This document shows, piece after piece, positions 60,962 through 64,000 of a stretch of 64,000 nucleotides of DNA. Source of the DNA: UBA4722 sp044221135 (GTDB taxonomy: Bacteria > Pseudomonadota > Gammaproteobacteria > DSM-16500). Location of the stretch: assembly GCA_044221135.1 (NCBI GenBank), contig JBGAPT010000003.1:37422-101421 (forward strand). The letters are read 5' to 3'. Positions within the stretch are counted from its first letter, which is position 1. Each line of letters begins with the position of its first letter. Under the pieces are notes generated by a model. The model had not been told where the DNA came from. It ran no database searches and worked only from the letters and a program-made list of their open reading frames with translations. Made by a program: the position numbers and the translations under genes.

Positions 60962-63793
60962 GTGAAAGAGATCCAGATTCGAGGTGCGCGCACCCATAAT
61001 TTAAAGAATATTAACCTGAATATCCCACGTGATCAGTTGACTGTTATCACGGGTCTTTCAGGTTCCGGCAAGTCTTCTTTAGCATTTGATACGTTGTATG
61101 CAGAAGGCCAGCGTCGCTATGTAGAGTCCTTGTCATCTTATGCACGGCAATTTTTATCGCTCATGGAGAAACCGGATGTTGATCATATAGAGGGGTTATC
61201 GCCTGCCATTTCAATTGAGCAAAAATCTACCTCTCATAATCCGCGATCGACTGTGGGTACGATTACTGAGATTTATGATTATTTACGTTTGCTGTATGCC
61301 AAAGTAGGACAACCGCGTTGTCCAGAACATAATAATGTGCTTGAAGCACAAACCGTCAGTCAAATGGTGGATGCTGTATTGGCGATGCCTGCTGATACAA
61401 AGATCATGATTTTGGCGCCTGTTGTGCGAGGGCGTAAAGGGGAGCATTTTGAGTTGTTGCAAACATTACGTGCTGCAGGGTATGTGCGGGCACGTATTGA
61501 TGATGAGTTAGTAGAATTGGACCAAGCGCCTAAATTAGATTTACGCCGCAAGCATACTATTGAAGTGGTTGTCGATAGACTCAAAGTACGGGCTGATAGT
61601 CGGTTGCGACTTGCTGAATCATTTGAAACGGCTTTGCGTTTAGCGGATGGGTTGGCGGCAGTGGGTTTGATGGATGAGCCTGGTCATGCGTTACAACTTT
61701 TTTCTGCAAAATTTTCATGTCCTGATTGTGGTTATAGTTTAGCAGAATTAACACCGCGACTGTTTTCGTTTAATAGTCCAACCGGTGCTTGTCCTGCGTG
61801 TGATGGTTTGGGTATAAAACAAAATTTTGATGTAGATTTGATTGTCACGCATCCTACGTTTAGTTTAGCTGATGGTGCTATTCGCGGTTGGGATAAAAGA
61901 AACCCATATTATTTTCAAATGCTATCTTGTCTTGCGAAACATTTTAAATTTGACGTCGAGACACCTTTTTCTGAGTTACCTAAAAAAATCCAGAATGTGA
62001 TTTTATATGGCAGTGGTAACACCATTATTCATTTTAGCTATCGTAATGATGATGGTCGTAGCTTTAGTAAAAAAGATCCGTTTGAAGGTATTATTCCGAA
62101 TATGGAGCGTCGTTATCGAGATACCGAATCGGAAATGGTGCGTGAAGAATTAAGTAAGTATCTGGCCAATAAAAAATGTGAAAGTTGTCAAGGTGCACGT
62201 TTATCACAGGCGGCGCGTCATGTATTTGTATCGGATAAATCATTGCCAGAGATTACTGCATTTTCCATTAGCCAATGTAAAAGTTTTTTTGAAAATTTAA
62301 AGCTCGCGGGTTACCGCGCAGAAATTGCGGTCAAAATTTTAAAAGAGCTGATTAGTCGGCTTAGTTTTTTAGTGAATGTGGGTTTGGATTATTTAAGTTT
62401 GGATCGCAGTGCAGAGACATTGTCAGGCGGTGAGGCGCAACGTATTCGTTTAGCGAGTCAAATAGGTGCAGGGCTGGTGGGGGTGATGTATATTTTAGAT
62501 GAACCTTCCATTGGATTGCATCAGCGTGACAATGCACGCTTATTAACAACGTTAAATCATTTGCGTGATTTAGGTAACACAGTGATTGTGGTTGAGCATG
62601 ATGAAGAAGCCATTTTAAGTGCTGATCATGTCATTGATATAGGTCCGGGGGCTGGCGTGCATGGTGGAGCCATTGTTGCAGAAGGAAAACCAGCTGATAT
62701 TTTGAAACACCCTGATTCTCTAACCGGACAGTATTTATCAGGTAAGCGTCACATTGTTGTGCCTAAAAAACGCCTGCCTATTAATCCAAAGCAAGTCATT
62801 ACCCTGGAAGGGGCTACAGGTAATAACTTAAAAAATATCAGTGTCACTATTCCGTTGCAGTTAATGACTTGTATTACAGGTGTATCCGGTTCGGGCAAAT
62901 CGACTTTAATTAATGATACGTTAGCGCCGTTGGTCGCGCGAGCTGTGAATGGCTCATCACAACATGAACCTGCGCCGCATTTCAACATAGAGGGCTTAGA
63001 GCAGTTCGATAAAGTGGTTGAGATTAATCAAAGTCCGATTGGTCGCACGCCTCGTTCTAATCCTGCTACCTATACAGGGTTATTTACACCTATTCGTGAA
63101 TTATTTTCTGGTACGCAAGAAGCGCGTTCACGTGGTTTTACACCAGGCAGATTTAGTTTTAATGTGAAAGGCGGTCGTTGTGAAGCATGTCAGGGTGATG
63201 GTTTGATCAAGGTGGAAATGCATTTTCTTGCGGATGTGTATGTGACTTGTGATATTTGTCAGGGGAAACGTTATAACCGTGAAACATTGGAAATTACCTA
63301 TAAAGGTAAAAATATCCAACAAGTGTTGGCGATGACTATTGAAGATGCCTATTTATTTTTTGATGCCATTCCAGTGATTGCACGTAAATTACAAACATTA
63401 ATCGATGTAGGTTTATCATATGTTTGTTTAGGCCAAAGTGCGACGACGTTGTCGGGTGGTGAAGCGCAACGTATAAAACTAGCACGTGAGTTATCGCGAC
63501 GTGATACAGGTAAGACATTATATATTTTAGATGAACCCACAACGGGATTGCATTTCTTTGATATAGAACAATTGTTGAAAGTGTTACATCGGTTGCGTGA
63601 TGCAGGGAATACGATTGTGATTATCGAACATAATTTGGATGTGATTAAAACGGCAGATTGGATTATTGATTTGGGGCCTGAAGGAGGGGACAAAGGCGGC
63701 CAAATTGTTGCGATTGGGACGCCGGAGGAAGTTGCTAAACATAAGGCTTCTTATACAGGGCAGTTTTTGCGGAAGGTGTTGGGTAAAATATAA
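60962..63793 (+). CDS. uvrA: Excinuclease ABC subunit A
   Basis: A 943-aa damage sensor of nucleotide excision repair. It has two ABC modules (Walker A TGLSGSGKSSLAF and TGVSGSGKSTLI), two zinc-finger Cys sets (CPDCGYS...CPACDG and CEACQGDG...CDICQG) and two LSGGEAQR signatures. The start is GTG with AGAGG ten bases upstream. It is divergent from the MFS-ssb pair. I see no CTG-N10-CAG LexA box in the 83-bp gap. Confidence 0.96.
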   Translation: MKEIQIRGARTHNLKNINLNIPRDQLTVITGLSGSGKSSLAFDTLYAEGQRRYVESLSSYARQFLSLMEKPDVDHIEGLSPAISIEQKSTSHNPRSTVGTITEIYDYLRLLYAKVGQPRCPEHNNVLEAQTVSQMVDAVLAMPADTKIMILAPVVRGRKGEHFELLQTLRAAGYVRARIDDELVELDQAPKLDLRRKHTIEVVVDRLKVRADSRLRLAESFETALRLADGLAAVGLMDEPGHALQLFSAKFSCPDCGYSLAELTPRLFSFNSPTGACPACDGLGIKQNFDVDLIVTHPTFSLADGAIRGWDKRNPYYFQMLSCLAKHFKFDVETPFSELPKKIQNVILYGSGNTIIHFSYRNDDGRSFSKKDPFEGIIPNMERRYRDTESEMVREELSKYLANKKCESCQGARLSQAARHVFVSDKSLPEITAFSISQCKSFFENLKLAGYRAEIAVKILKELISRLSFLVNVGLDYLSLDRSAETLSGGEAQRIRLASQIGAGLVGVMYILDEPSIGLHQRDNARLLTTLNHLRDLGNTVIVVEHDEEAILSADHVIDIGPGAGVHGGAIVAEGKPADILKHPDSLTGQYLSGKRHIVVPKKRLPINPKQVITLEGATGNNLKNISVTIPLQLMTCITGVSGSGKSTLINDTLAPLVARAVNGSSQHEPAPHFNIEGLEQFDKVVEINQSPIGRTPRSNPATYTGLFTPIRELFSGTQEARSRGFTPGRFSFNVKGGRCEACQGDGLIKVEMHFLADVYVTCDICQGKRYNRETLEITYKGKNIQQVLAMTIEDAYLFFDAIPVIARKLQTLIDVGLSYVCLGQSATTLSGGEAQRIKLARELSRRDTGKTLYILDEPTTGLHFFDIEQLLKVLHRLRDAGNTIVIIEHNLDVIKTADWIIDLGPEGGDKGGQIVAIGTPEEVAKHKASYTGQFLRKVLGKI

Positions 63794-63901
63794 AAAATTG
63801 TAAGTTTACCTGCGTACTAAGGTATTCTCACAAATTTACTACCATGTGTCATCCCCGCGCGGCATTGTTGCGTGGATACGGTAGAGCTTAAGAAAATAAG
63901 T

Positions 63902-63990
63902 AGTTGCAAATCATAAGAGTATATACAATTTAACCTTCAAACCCGGCAAGGTAGGAGGTTAAATGTGTAAGCCTAAAAAGATTTGCAACT
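63902..63990. repeat. Nested inverted repeats after uvrA
   Basis: AGTTGCAAATC (63902-63912) pairs with GATTTGCAACT (63980-63990); inside, ATTTAACCT pairs with AGGTTAAAT around a GC-rich loop (ACCCGGCAAGGT). The 200 bp after uvrA contain no open frame. It could be a structured RNA, a terminator region or another palindromic element; part may lie beyond the window. Confidence 0.5.
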
Positions 63991-64000
63991 GGAAAGATTA

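Overview
The window looks like the chromosome of an AT-rich, probably host-associated gammaproteobacterium. The order Legionellales (Coxiella, Berkiella or Rickettsiella-like relatives) is my best guess from gene content, low GC, an ankyrin-repeat protein and much gene decay; no rRNA or species marker is present. Most genes are housekeeping and intact. Accessory DNA is concentrated in one island at 38.3-50.5 kb and in several families of short palindromic repeats.

1-15.7 kb: the 5' part of lptD diverges from amgK-murU (peptidoglycan sugar salvage). Then come cfa, tRNA-Arg(CCG), comM, rpoH-ftsY (with no ftsEX between them), rsmD, trpS, a PH-domain membrane protein, marC, a rubredoxin-reductase-like flavoprotein and the overlapping ubiC-ubiA-pdxB operon. 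A near-perfect CIRCE operator sits exactly over the likely rpoH promoter. 15.7-24.2 kb: a secreted protein with a decayed tandem paralogue, mrcA (PBP1A), and a compact type IV pilus operon. That operon holds a shortened PilM, PilN, a PilO-PilP fusion and a short PilQ secretin, directly followed by aroK. 24.2-38.3 kb: hemE-yheT, typA, xthA, rpmE, malic enzyme, two MFS transporters, a flavin monooxygenase and several small secreted or membrane proteins.

38.3-50.5 kb: a decayed integrative island inserted at the 3' end of tRNA-Phe(GAA). A 40-bp piece of the tRNA (attL) lies at the left and the intact tRNA gene (attR) at the right. Next to attL are a 3' fragment of a tyrosine integrase and a deleted phage antirepressor. 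The cargo includes an AAA15 ATPase plus RloB-like Toprim gene pair, which resembles abortive-infection systems. A leucine-rich-repeat-like gene follows at operon spacing but is broken by a stop and a frameshift. The island also holds an 893-aa ankyrin protein, a truncated DUF4143 ATPase, and two complementary-defective ISL3-family elements. Duplicated 204-bp and 74-bp segments bracket the ankyrin region.

50.5-64 kb: mutY-yggX, a formimidoylglutamase, an isochorismatase-fold protein with altered catalytic residues, a BirA without its DNA-binding domain, a PEBP protein, hydrolases, a HEPN/MNT toxin-antitoxin pair with an embedded palindromic operator, ssb with an MFS gene, and divergent uvrA. 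Three dispersed palindromic repeat families (two of them multicopy here) lie in intergenic gaps; they look like MITE-type elements.
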